DNA of 64,000 bases from Rhynchopus sp. YZ270_cl-10 (Eukaryota > Euglenozoa > Diplonemea > Diplonemida > Diplonemidae): contig OZ037881.1 of assembly GCA_964035575.1 (NCBI GenBank), positions 1,302,001 through 1,366,000 of the forward strand, written 5' to 3'. How positions within the stretch are numbered: position 1 is the first letter of the stretch; every line of letters begins with the position of its first letter. Shown piece after piece: positions 24,879 to 36,100 of the stretch. A program made the translations under genes and the position numbers. The notes under the pieces are model-generated. The model worked only from the letters and a program-made list of their open reading frames with translations. It was not told where the DNA came from and did no database searches.

Positions 24879-25799
24879 ATGTTTTTGGCAGGCAGAGCGT
24901 CACGACGTGCAAGCATAGTCGCACAGCCGTTCAGAGTAAAGCTCCATGCGTGGAACGCTTCGAAGGAGGATGTGGCGGCGTCAGTGGACGAGGTGAAGTC
25001 CACGGTGCTTGCGGACATGCAGGCAGGGTCTGGTGGTGTGGTCGAATGTGTAGGCGCGAAGAGTGCCATTGCTGTGATAAAAGGACTGACGCACGCAGAA
25101 GGCGAGCTGTCCAAAGCCAAGCACGACAGCCCCTTTGGCGTGACCTCCGCCATCACCGTGCGGCTTGACGCAGACAGCAGCGACTACCACACCTTCCGCA
25201 TCAGCTACACAGCAGACGGCTTCGCCTTCCCCGAGCAGGCAAAGATCATTGACGTCCTCGACAAGTCGGAGCTACCGCAGGACATCTACCAGTGGGCTGC
25301 AACCACACCCACAGACTACCACAACGACAGACCGCTTGATCTTGACTTCGACAAAAACAGCCCACCATGGGAGAAGTCGTACACATTTTCGGGGAGAGAG
25401 CTTGTGGAGCTGCTGACAAGAAGCCCTACCAGCGAGGCGATTCTGCGTGGGATGGGTCCGTCCCTCTTCAACTGCTTTAAGACCATTGCCCATGCCCAGG
25501 AGGCGTTTGGCCAAGCGCTGCCCTTCGGGATCATTGCTGTCAAAGAAGACGCGGCTGTTGTGTCAACGTTTCAGGACGAAATCAAAGATTACTTCGAAAG
25601 AGGCATGGTGCACTTCAGAGAAGAAGGAAGGTTGCCAGCGAAAAGAGCCGACGGGATCATACATGAGCTCCCACCTGAGGTATGAAGCAAAATAGTACAA
25701 TAAAATAGCAAAAAATAACAAAAAAACGACACAACCAAACAGGCTCGCGCAGAGATTGCCGCAGACCACCACACAGCAGCCTTTGCGCTCCGGTTGTGA
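24879..25799 (+). CDS. SpoVS/Alba-like domain protein with mitochondrial-type leader
   Basis: Exons 24879-25679 and 25743-25799, with a 63-nt GTATG...ACAG intron; product 285 residues. I chose ATG 24879 over the longer open frame because the upstream part is C/T- and A-rich spacer and this start gives an Arg/Ser/Ala leader (MFLAGRASRRASIVAQPFRV) typical of matrix import. Residues about 24-100 resemble SpoVS/Alba folds: a strand, a helix, then VVECVGAKSAIAVIKGL and a later ITVRLD strand. Known members of that superfamily bind nucleic acid. The C-terminal two thirds (WAATTPTDYHNDRPLDLDF and a later helical part) are not recognised. The domain call is a moderate inference from pattern; the gene structure is firmer. 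Confidence 0.65.
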
Positions 25800-26016
25800 G
25801 CCGTGTGATGTGAGGTTTTTGTGTTGCATAATACTTACGGACCCGGGTGTGACCGCCCAATATTTCATTATTTTTTTCTTCGAACGAACCTTCATGAATC
25901 GTTAGTGATACTTTAAAAAGAAACGAATTTGTCTCCTTTTTGGGCTACAATCAAACAGCACTGGCTATTTTTATTTTCGCACCTTCACCAAAAAAAGACA
26001 AAATACACACCATAAA

Positions 26017-27348
26017 ATGGACCAATACGAGCAGCAGGAGACTATAGGTTATGGCAGCTTTGGGAAGGTCACGAAGATCAAGCGCAAAAGCGACAACAAA
26101 GCATTTGTGTGGAAAGAGCTTGACTTTGGTATGCACACCCCCTCCCTTCACACTTCACCCATCTGACGACACTCTCCCGCTTCCCTCCTAACGACTCATC
26201 AACCCAACGCAGGGAAAATGACGGACAAAGAAAAACAGCTGATCGTCTCCGAGGTGAACATCCTCCGCAGCTTCAAGCATCCGTACATCGTACGCTACTA
26301 CGATAGAATCATTGACCGAACTTCCTACAAACTGTACATCGTGATGGAGCACTGTGGGCATGGCGACCTGTCTTCGTTGATTCGGCGCAACAAGCTTGCC
26401 AATGTGCACCCTGAAGAACGCCACGTATGGCGTGTCACCCTGCAGCTCTGCCTCGCCCTAGAGGCGTGCCACAGCAGGAAGGAGGGCAAGGTGCTGCACC
26501 GCGACCTAAAGCCTGCAAACGTTCTGCTCGACTCAGACAATAATGTAAAACTCGGCGACTTCGGCCTCGCGAAGATCATGGGTGACCAATCCTTATTCGC
26601 ACACTCGCATGTGGGGACACCGTACTACATGTCGCCAGAACAGATCAAAGACCAAGCATACGATGAACGTAGTGACGTATGGGGTTTAGGGTGCGTTCTG
26701 TATGAATACTGCCAGAACCGGCCGCCTTTCGAGGCATTGAACCATCTTGCGTTGGCAATGAAGATCAAGGCCGGGAAGTTCAAGGACATCAGCGACTGCT
26801 ATTCTGCAGAGCTGTCGAACTTTGTGTCGTTGTGTCTGCGCTCTGAGGCAGAGGTGCGGCCCACAGTCGAGCAGCTACTGTCGCTGCCGTGCCTGAGCAT
26901 CCGGCTGAAGGAGAAGAAGCTCTCAAACCACTACCTGGAACTCAAGAGGCGTGAGGAGGAACTCAATGAGCGTGAAACGTGGATGGAAGAACGTGAAGCA
27001 GAGCTTTCAAGACGCGAGTCTGAGATGCGTGCACTGCGACAGATGCTGGACGATAGGGAGAAGATCATTGAGGAACGCGAGGCCAGCCTGTACCACGACG
27101 TTACACGCGCCAACGCCAACCCAACCACACCCGACCGTGACTACATCGTGACACCACCAAGCAAAGGCTCCACAGGAAGGCAGTATTCGAATGCGAGCAC
27201 CCCCTCCTCGCTTCCGGTATGTATGATCCTTTTCCCTGTTGTATCTTTTCTTCCACAGAGTTTCTGCACACCATCACCGTCAAAGACAAAGCGCCACCAC
27301 CCGCACAGAGCCGTGAGTCGCACACGGACACATTCACTAGCCCCATGA
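26017..27348 (+). CDS. NEK-family (NEK2-like) serine/threonine kinase
   Basis: Exons 26017-26128, 26213-27216 and 27259-27348; about 401 residues. The kinase domain runs from residue 4 to about 265: glycine loop IGYGSFGKV (11-16), Lys33 in FVWKELDFG, HRDLKPAN with Asp135, DFG at 153-155 and MSPEQ near 178. The stretch VSEVNILRSFKHPYIVRYYD is very close to the NEK2 pattern. A strong Glu/Arg coiled coil follows (about 275-335), as in NEK2, where it drives dimerisation. All key catalytic residues are present, so it should be active. NEKs act at centrosomes, basal bodies and cilia and in mitosis. The last intron is 42 nt, a multiple of three without stops, so unspliced mRNA also codes. A later GTGAGT...TTGTAG pair could give a different C-terminus. 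Confidence 0.9.
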
Positions 27349-28097
27349 GTCCCGTTTCTTTCCCCATCCCAACACCCTCCCCTTCCCCCTTGTAGATTTC
27401 CCTAATACCATTAGAGTGGGGCTGATCTCCCATTGTTCCTCAGTGTCTTAAGGCGCTCCTCGTTAGATTGGGAGGAGAAACTGCGGCTCCTTCGTGGCAT
27501 ACTCACGAACGGAGTGGCGTGTGATATTTGAGGGGAGAAAAGAAAAATGTTTGATACTTTCTGAAGGATTTTTCTCCTCTTGTTTCCAAAAAAAAAAACC
27601 CTGAATGTTTCCCCCCCTTTTTTCGTTTTAATTTGTTGCTGTAGCAGCAAAATCAAAGCTGAGCAAAAAAAAAGAGTACTTGAAAAAAAATAGTAAAACA
27701 TGGCCCATTTCCCTTCTGCCTTGCAAACATGAGTGCCCCGTCTGTATTTTCCTCCCCGTTGGGGGGAAAAAAATCCAGTTTCCCCACGGGATTAGGATCT
27801 TTCAAACCGTGCTTCGCTACACCGTGTAAATAGCGAGGATGGTACGCGCTTTCCTTCTGCACTTCCACAGTGTGATCCTTCAATGCCTTTTCCAGTGCGC
27901 GGCTCAGGCAAAGAGCCTAAATGGCTGCGGTCAAAGGGAAAAGATACAGTAGTAGAGTAGTAAGGGTTTGCAGGTCAGTTGGTATAATGGTATTGTGCAG
28001 TTTCAAGATAAGTTCGTCACACAATGCAGGAGAGAAACACAAAAGCTATGTGCTGAGTGCATCGTCGCACATTTTTGTTAATTTGCGTCATTTTGCG
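27349..28097. other. Spacer, no supported gene
   Basis: Mixed A-, T- and C-runs. An in-frame upstream ATG for the next gene lies at 27921, but the codons up to 28098 look unlike the rest of the gene. A tRNA-like D-arm string near 27975 was rejected. I see no hairpin repeat. Confidence 0.4.
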
Positions 28098-29994
28098 ATG
28101 TTCAGGCGCAAATGGTCCACGACGCGGTCCCTGCCCACGATTGCGTTCGTCATTGCACTGTTCATGGCAGGGTTCATCCTTCTCAGCTTCTGGATGAAGA
28201 TCCACCCTGATGTACCAACAGAGAACCACGCCCTTGTGCACAAAGTGGCTGACCAGAACGAGCAGATCTCCCTCCTGCAAGACAAGCTCAAAAGAGCAGA
28301 ACTGGAGGCATCCGAACTGAAGACACATGCCGATGCCAAGGAACAACAGGAGAAGCCAGCCAAGGCGGAGGCCAAAGCATTGTCCTCCGACGCTGTTTGC
28401 ACGTGGACGTTCCACCCTGGGACAACTTTGGGTTCCACGCCAAACGTCGGCTGGGATCACTGCGCAACAGAAGGGGACAGATGCAGCTGCACAGGATCAG
28501 TCAGGTACGGGAGAACAACAAAGTGGTCCGAGCGACAATCCGACGGCAGCATTTTGTGCTCCACAAACACATTTGAAAGCGACCCTTCGCCTGGCTACCT
28601 GAAGGAGTGTCAATGCAAAGGCAACTCTGTGGGCGAGACCACTCTCGAGCAGGCAGAGAAAGACTGCGAAGCAAAAGGGCCGCTGTGCAAAGGAGTGACC
28701 TGCAAAGGTGGTAACAAGGAGAAGTGCTCCATCCGCGACGGAGTGCCGTACCTGGGCCCCGAGAAATCAAGCGACAGCTGGACAAAGGACTGCGTGGCTC
28801 AGGAGTCTTTGCCTGGTGGCGGTCTTCAGGGGAAACATCGCATCGAAGGTGAGCCTACCATTTTCGTTTCTATGGCAGCTTTCCGTGATAGAGACGCGCA
28901 TTTTACCCTGAAGAGCATGTTCGAGAAGGCACGCTTTCCACGCCGAGTGTTTGTTGGCGTTGTGTGCCAAAAGTACCCTGAGGACACCGACTGCCTGCAC
29001 GGCTGGGAATGTGACCTACACGCAGGATTCTGCCCTACTGACCAGGTATGTTCCGTCTATTCTTTTCATTTACCTTCTTTCTGGCAACTTTTCTCTACAA
29101 CAGGTGCGCATGAGGACCTTCCACGCATCAAAAGCCAAAGGTCCTACCCACGCTAGGTCTCTCGCAGCGGCGATGTACAGAGGCGAAGACTTTTTCATGA
29201 TGATCGACGCACACAACCGCTTCGTGCAGGACTGGGACATGAAGATCATCAACGACGTCCACAAATGCCCCTCGAAGAAGTGCGTCCTGTCGTGCTACCC
29301 ACAGGGGCTCAACAACAGCAACCCCGAGAACCCACATCCGTTGGGCACACCCCCGGGCACGCCGCTGGAGGACTTCGCAAGCGTGTCTTTCCTTTGCGCA
29401 GGCGAATTCCACGAACGCTCCATCATCAAAAACCAACGTGCCTCAACAGTCCCTATGTCCGTATACCCACGCCCCCAGCCCTACACCGGAGCAGGCCTTC
29501 TCTTTGGCCCAGGCAGGATGATCATCGAAGCCCCATTCGACCCCCACCTGCCGTTCCTCTGGGATGGCGAGGAGTTCCTGTACACCGCCCGCCTCTGGAC
29601 CTGGGGATACGACATGTACTCCCCCAGCGAGAACATTCTGTTCCACCACTACTACCGCGAGAACCAGCCCCGCGTCTGGGGTGAAAAGTCGTGGGCAGGT
29701 GGCCAGGGGTCGCAAGAACAGAACACTGCATACAAAAGACTGCAACACATTCTGAAGGCAACGAAGACCGGGACCGACGAACTGATGGTTCCCAATGCGG
29801 AGAACGAACCTGACGTGGTGAAGGAGCTGCCCAGGTTTGGGCTGGGTCCTACAAGGACCATTGAAGAGTTTTGGCGCTATGCGAGAATCGACATCAAAAA
29901 CAGGGGAGGCGACGCGGCGAAGCCCAACCACAAGGGCGAGTTCTGCCGGAACTTCTCTTCCCCCAAAGGACCCTACGTGGTCCCCCCCTATTAG
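28098..29994 (+). CDS. Type II membrane glycosyltransferase, Skp1 GlcNAc-transferase-like (GT60)
   Basis: Exons 28098-29045 and 29104-29994, with a 58-nt intron; 612 residues. ATG 28098 gives a short basic cytosolic tail and a signal anchor at about 13-33 (IAFVIALFMAGFILLSFW), the usual Golgi type II layout; an in-frame ATG at 27921 would add 59 residues and is less likely. A short coiled coil follows (about 50-85), then a Cys-rich part (about 95-250) with two small modules, one with CSCTGSVRYG and KECQCKG. The catalytic domain starts near 253 with TIFVSMAAFRDRD; FFMMIDAHNRF near 348 is the DxD-like metal site, and WDGEEFLYTARLWTWGYD follows. The family moves GlcNAc from UDP-GlcNAc; known members modify hydroxyproline on cytosolic Skp1, whereas this one has an anchor and probably acts in the secretory pathway. 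Confidence 0.8.
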
Positions 29995-30049
29995 CGGAAA
30001 CAACGACGTATGCTTGCTTCTGGTGATTTGAACATATTTTTTGGGAGGG

Positions 30050-30055
30050 AATAAA
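30050..30055 (+). terminator. Possible poly(A) signal AATAAA
   Basis: AATAAA lies 56 nt after the stop of the glycosyltransferase gene. Other genes here lack an obvious AATAAA at a similar distance, so this may be chance. Confidence 0.25.
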
Positions 30056-30602
30056 ATTCAATGGGATATAGTCGCCGCATGAAGAAAAAAAAAGCAAAAG
30101 AAAAAGAAAACGAAAAAAAAGATATCCAGAGTTTCCGGAAAAAAAAAAGGGCCGCGAGTGTTTTTTTTCTTCCTTTTCCTGACCTCCCATTATCGTTCTG
30201 TTGTGGGGCGATTTTCGCTGACATTCCTCCCGGCTTGAAGCGTACGCTTCTTCTCTCACATTTTTTGGGATATTTTGTATCTGTGTGCGTAGTGTACGAT
30301 GTTTACGCCCCCCCTCCCCCTTCCCCCCCTTTGGAAGAAAAAGCTTCATTCCTTCAAAACAAAAGCTCACAGCACACTATGATACCTTTTTGTCAATACC
30401 CTGCCCCCCTGCCCCCTGCTGTCTGCTGTCTGCTCCCTCCCTCATGCCCATATGGTTTCGACACCTTGCAATGGATGATATCTAAACCTATCAATGAGTA
30501 TCGATTGGTGCAAAGAGAAATGGTAACTTCTGGCACTACGTGTTACGGAGCTTCCTTCGGGGGCGCATAATCCAGCCACAACAACGTTTTAAAAGTAGCA
30601 CT

Positions 30603-30680
30603 GCATGGTTGGGTGTCCACCCCCGGTACAGCCGGTCATGCACCACTGTTCATGAGCGGGCTTTATATTTCAAATCAACT
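30603..30680 (+). repeat. Dispersed repeat family B, copy 1
   Basis: Shares GCATGGTT, GGTGTCCACCCC, CATGAGCGGG and TATTTCAAATCAA, in this order, with the copies near 48941 and 54160. Length about 80-100 nt. Origin unknown; a tRNA-derived SINE is possible but no promoter boxes are clear. Confidence 0.5.
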
Positions 30681-30911
30681 TTAAAACCTCCCCCGGATGA
30701 GCGACTCAAGGGTTTCAAGGGTTGATCCTTTACTGCCTCCCCTGAATTCTTCAATTATTTCCTTCCTCTAGGTCTGCTTCTATTCGATGTGGGCCCGGTT
30801 AGACCCGCAGGAAGACTTACGGGAGAACCACGGGGAATCTGGAGGGGGGGTTTACACGAGTTTCCTCAACAAAAGAAATACAGAGTTTTCACACATTTCT
30901 AGTAGATCACA

Positions 30912-31163
30912 ATGGGTGCCGTGCAGGAGCCTCAGGAGCAGGAGCAGGACCAAACCACACAGCCACAGGAGACGCAGGACGCACCCCCAGCCTCTGCACC
31001 CGAGGTGGTTGACCCAAAGGGGAGCACCCCAGAAGGCAGTGCAGAGACAAAGCCGCTCAACCCCAACATCAAGGGAACACACAAGCACTCCTTCCCAGCA
31101 GGACCTAGAGGGGTGCGGGGTGAGGCTCCCGTCAACCCAATGAAGGTGTTTGAAGACCAAAAG

Positions 31164-31195
<32 letters not shown>

Positions 31196-31256
31196 AGGAG
31201 GCAAGCCGCTTGTTGGAGGCGCAAAGGGCCCAGCACCTGCTCCACCGAGAGTTTGA
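30912..31256 (+). CDS. Small low-complexity Gln/Pro/Gly/Ala-rich protein
   Basis: A single exon of 114 residues starting MGAVQEPQEQEQ, nine nt after a TTTCTAG acceptor-like site. Gly2 could allow N-myristoylation, but the context is not a strong match. The middle (THKHSFPAGPRGVRGEAPV) is the least repetitive part. The C-terminal third has a GAGAGAG run encoded by GCAGGA triplet repeats; a similar CAGGAGCAGGA run encodes Gln/Glu near the N-terminus. Codon use and Pro/Ala content resemble the other genes. No family is recognised and it could be non-coding. Confidence 0.45.
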
Positions 31257-31588
31257 TTTGTGTGTGATTTTTTGTAGATTGTAGATTATAGAAAAGTTCT
31301 TAGGGAGGTGAGAGGATGTGAGAGTTTCAGGTTTTATTTGGTATTTATGCACAAAGAGTGCGCAGCAGTGGTAATGAGTTCTAAAAAATCTGAGTTTTTT
31401 TTTTTTTTTGAGGGGCAAGAGAAAATGTCAAATTTTACAGTTGTCACTTTCATGGACACATAACAGCTGGTAGTGGCCCTTCTCTGGTTGTTCACCCTGA
31501 TCTGGTATTTATATTCCCATTTGTTCCAGTGTCTGCGCCCACAGAGGTGTTTTGCACTTTCCAACTTCAGTTTTGTTCCCACAACAAC

Positions 31589-31850
31589 AAGGTGACTAAG
31601 CACAGAGGCTGAGGTTCATCTTATAAACTTTTCTTTGTCTTAGAGTGGTGGTCACGGAGGATGACCATCGGTGCTTTTTTTTTGTGCTTCTCATCCCCCC
31701 TTTTCCACACTACGATACAGTACATTACGGACAAGCCATTAGGTTATCTTTTACCACCTTCTATTGACCGCAGAGTGCTTGTTTACTCATATTGGGGCAT
31801 CGTACACGAGGTGCCTGCCTTAACCACCATTTTTTTTTTGTTTTTATCTT
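31589..31850 (+). repeat. Composite dispersed element: hairpin plus tail
   Basis: Starts AAGGTGACTAAGC, loop ACAGA, arm GGCTGAG, then GTTCATCTTATAAAC and a T-rich tail ending CTTAG. A second small hairpin (TGGTCA/TGACCA) follows. The tail module begins ATTAGGTTATCTTT, then GACCGCAGAGTGCTT, and ends near GGTGCCTGCC. The same order of modules occurs at 60429-60590 and, more diverged, at 53111-53320. Confidence 0.6.
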
Positions 31851-32742
31851 TTTCCAGTACGAAAAAATGAAATTTTGTCTGTTCCCGCATAAGTCTTTTT
31901 TTGAACCGCCTTCATGAAGGTGAAGGCATGTCTTTGTTGACAGTACTACACATCTTTTTTTCTCTGGTCGTAGAAAACAGAAAACAGGATAAAAAAAATT
32001 ACAGCAACGCCCTCCCCGTGTATTAGGTCCTCCGCTTTTGCCCTACCCACACCACCCCCTTTCATCACCCCCCCACCAGATGCTATCTCTTTTCGACGTC
32101 GGCTTTACAGTCGTTCATTGCCTCCTTTTGGCGTAACGAAAGGCAGTTTCACCTTTCTTTGTGTGTTTTATTGTTTTACTTGCTACACACAATGGTGCAC
32201 CTCACAGGATACACTATGTTGATGTGCTGGGGTCTCTAGCATACCCGCTATGGGTACTAAAGCGGTCTCTGTGGTTCGATGCGCAACGTGGGCTGTATTG
32301 CACTATCAACTTCCGTTGCGTGTGTTGCCTCAGCGAGGTGCTGTCTGCGATGCAGGTGTGCAGGTCTGGCTAGAAGTCAGTAGGGCCGCGACACAGCTGT
32401 CCGTGCGGAAGCAATGTGCATGCGTCTTCTGTGTACTGTGCCGCTTCCTCCCTCCACCCATCTCCTGACGCAAGCACCGATGTCCTCTACAGCGCCCTTT
32501 CGTTGCGTGTACCTTACACAAGCCGTCCTAGCCTCTTGGTATTTGTACCCCCTTTATTTTCTTTTTTTTGATACACTGCAATCGATTTTCTCATGCGACG
32601 GGTGTGCCTTGGCTTGCTGTTGCGACACTTACGTGGACAACATCTACCCGTGTACTTACCTACTGTAATACCAACAACACCTGACGGGACGCTGCAGAAT
32701 ACTGACGAAGATCACATGCTCCGAACGCTCCATACCTAGTTC

Positions 32743-32999
32743 TGTCCTGCAGCCTAAATGACGACGAAGAAGTTCTATTCAGGGTGTCAAGATCCCACAG
32801 AGCTGAAAAGATAGGGGGTTCCTTTGCAGAAGCTGTTCTCAACTATCGTTCCAAATTCCGTAGATTGGACAGGGACAAGCAGCTGTTTGCGGTGCTAATT
32901 GATACATCACGTCGTAGAAAGCACAGTGTTAAGATCGACGACAGCACATTAAGGGGCATTCTTCAGACGGAACAAGAGAGAGTCCAGATAATCTGTTAG
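32743..32999 (+). pseudogene. Possible terminal exon or gene remnant beside the satellite
   Basis: A TGTCCTGCAG acceptor-like site is followed by about 81 open codons to a TAG at 32997. The translation includes SLNDDEEVLFRVSRSHRAEK, then a segment with mixed charged and hydrophobic residues that looks like a folded protein. There is no ATG in frame at the start and I found no upstream exon I trust. I recognise no family. It sits about 110 nt upstream of the first tandem array. Confidence 0.3.
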
Positions 33000-33111
33000 A
33001 GTGCGATTCGCACAACAACACAATGCACTGACACAGTAACTGACACAGTAAAGCTCGTACTTGCAGGTTCTGAATACACTTACACAAATTTCGCTCACGT
33101 TTCACATATTA

Positions 33112-36100
33112 ACACCAAAGAACAGCAAGGAAAACAAACACCTCTAGCAAAGGTAGTTCAAAGAACAGCAAGGAAAACAAACACCTCTGGTAAAGGTAGT
33201 TCAAAGAACAGCAAGGAAAACAAACACCTCTGGTAAGGGCAGTTCAAAGAACAGCAAGGAAAACAAACACCTCTAGCAAAGGTAGTTCAAAGAACAGCAA
33301 GGAAAACAAACACCTCTGGCAAAGGTAGTTCAAAGAACAGCAAGGAAAACAAACACCTCTAGCAAAGGTAGTTCAAAGAACAGCAAGGAAAATAAACACC
33401 TCTGGCAAAGGTGGTTCAAAGAACAGCAAGGAAAACAAACACCTCTGGCAAAGGTAGTTCAAAGAACAGCAAGGAAAACAAACACCTCTGGCAAAGGTGG
33501 TTCAAAGAACAGCAAGGAAAACAAACACCTCTGGCAAAGGTAGTTCAAAGAACAGCAAGGAAAACAAACACCTCTGGCAAAGGTAGTTCAAAGAACAGCA
33601 AGGAAAACAAACACCTCTGGCAAAGGTAGTTCTAAGAACAGCAAGGAAAACAAACACCTCTAGCAAAGGTAGTTCAAAGAACAGCAAGGAAAACAAACAC
33701 CTCTGGCAAAGGTAGTTCAAAGAACAGCAAGGAAAACAAACACCTCTGGCAAAGGTAGTTCAAAGAACAGCAAGGAAAACAAACACCTCTGGCAAAGGTA
33801 GTTCAAAGAACAGCAAGGTAAACAAACACCTCTAGCAAAGGTAGTTCAAAGAACAGCAAGGAAAACAAACACCTCTGGCAAGGGTAGTTCAAAGAACAGC
33901 AATGAAAACAAACACCTCTGGCAAAGGTAGTTCAAAGAACAGCAATGAAAACAAACACCTCTAGCAAAGGTAGTTCAAAGAACAGCAAGGAAAACAAACA
34001 CCTATGGCAAAGGTGGTTCAAAGAACAGCAAGGAAAACAAACACCTATGGCAAAGGTAGTTCAAAGAACAGCAAGGAAAACAAACACCTCTGGCAAAGGT
34101 AGTTCAAAGAACAGCAAGGAAAACAAACACCTCTGGCAAGGGTAGTTCAAAGAACAGCAAGGAAAACAAACACCTCTAGCAAAGGTAGTTCAAAGAACAG
34201 CAAGGAAAACAAACACCTATGGCAAAGGTAGTTCAAAGAACAGCAAGGAAAACAAACACCTCTGGCAAAGGTAGTTCAAAGAACAGCAAGGAAAACAAAC
34301 ACCTATGGCAAAGGTGGTTCAAAGAACAGCAAGGAAAACAAACACCTATGGCAAAGGTAGTTCAAAGAACAGCAAGGAAAACAAACACCTATGGCAAAGG
34401 TAGTTCAAAGAACAGCAAGGAAAACAAACACCTCTGGCAAAGGTGGTTCAAAGAACAGCAAGGAAAACAAACACCTCTGGCAAAGGTAGTTCAAAGAACA
34501 GCAAGGAAAACAAACACCTCTGGCAAAGGTAGTTCAAAGAACAGCAAGGAAAACAAACACCTCTGGCAAAGGTAGTTCAAAGAACAGCAAGGAAAACAAA
34601 CACCTCTGGCAAAGGTAGTTCAAAGAACAGCAAGGAAAACAAACACCTCTGGCAAGGGTAGTTCAAAGAACAGCAAGGAAAACAAACACCTCTAGCAAAG
34701 GTAGTTCAAAGAACAGCAAGGAAAACAAACACCTATGGCAAAGGTGGTTCAAAGAACAGCATGGAAAACAAACACCTCTGGCAAAGGTAGTTCAAAGAAC
34801 AGCAAGGAAAACAAACACCTCTGGCAAGGGTAGTTCAAAGAACAGCAAGGAAAACAAACACCTCTAGCAAAGGTAGTTCAAAGAACAGCAAGGAAAACAA
34901 ACACCTATGGCAAAGGTGGTTCAAAGAACAGCAAGGAAAACAAACACCTCTGGCAAAGGTAGTTCAAAGAACAGCATGGAAAACAAACACCTCTGGCGAA
35001 GGTAGTTCAAAGAACAGCAAGGAAAACAAACACCTCTGGCAAAGGTAGTTCAAAGAAGAGCAAGGAAAACAAACACCTCTAGCAAAGGTAGTTCAAAGAA
35101 CAGCAAGGAAAACAAACACCTCTGGCAAAGGTAGTTCAAAGAACAGCATGGAAAACAAACACCTCTGGCAAAGGTAGTTCAAAGAACAGCATGGAAAACA
35201 AACACCTCTGGCGAAGGTAGTTCAAAGAACAGCAAGGAAAACAAACACCTCTGGCAAATGTAGTTCAAAGAACAGCAAGGAAAACAAACACCTCTAGCAA
35301 AGGTAGTTCAAAGAACAGCAAGGAAAACAAACACCTCTAGCAAAGGTAGTTCAAAGAACAGCAAGGAAAACAAACACCTCTAGCAAAGGTAGTTCAAAGA
35401 ACAGCAAGGAAAACAAACACCTCTGGCAAAGGTAGTTCAAAGAACAGCAAGGAAAACAAACACCTCTGGCAAGGGTAGTTCAAAGAACAGCAAGGAAAAC
35501 AAACACCTCTGGCAAAGGTAGTTCAAAGAACAGCAAGGAAAACAAACACCTCTGGCAAGGGTAGTTCAAAGAACAGCAATGAAAACAAACACCTCTGGCA
35601 AAGGTAGTTCAAAGAACAGCAATGAAAACAAACACCTCTAGCAAAGGTAGTTCAAAGAACAGCAAGGAAAACAAACACCTATGGCAAAGGTGGTTCAAAG
35701 AACAGCAAGGAAAACAAACACCTCTGGCAAAGGTAGTTCAAAGAACAGCAAGGAAAACAAACACCTCTGGCAAAGGTAGTTCAAAGAACAGCAAGGAAAA
35801 CAAACACCTCTGGCAAGGGTAGTTCAAAGAACAGCAAGGAAAACAAACACCTCTAGCAAAGGTAGTTCAAAGAACAGCAAGGAAAACAAACACCTATGGC
35901 AAAGGTAGTTCAAAGAACAGCAAGGAAAACAAACACCTCTGGCAAAGGTAGTTCAAAGAACAGCAAGGAAAACAAACACCTATGGCAAAGGTGGTTCAAA
36001 GAACAGCAAGGAAAACAAACACCTATGGCAAAGGTAGTTCAAAGAACAGCAAGGAAAACAAACACCTATGGCAAAGGTAGTTCAAAGAACAGCAAGGAAA

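Larger units (their letters stand above)
29995..30911. other. Spacer with one copy of repeat family B
   Basis: A-runs at the start, C/T tracts in the middle. At 30603-30680 is a copy of a second dispersed repeat (see 48941-49045 and 54160-54240). No gene is supported, although short open frames exist at 30061-30570. Confidence 0.4.
31257..33111. other. Spacer with composite hairpin-plus-tail repeat
   Basis: Contains the composite element at 31589-31850. From 32740 to 32999 there is an open frame without ATG whose translation (NYRSKFRRLDRDKQLF, then VKIDDSTLRGIL) looks protein-like; it is preceded by CTGTCCTGCAG at 32743-32753 and ends at a TAG at 32997-32999, about 110 nt before the satellite. 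It may be a last exon or a gene remnant. The rest shows nothing I can name. Confidence 0.4.

Noticed and set aside
27971-28035. tRNA-like string (GTTGGTATAATGGTA D-arm-like)
   Set aside because: No acceptor stem or T-stem pairs around it, and the TTCG part has no supporting stem.
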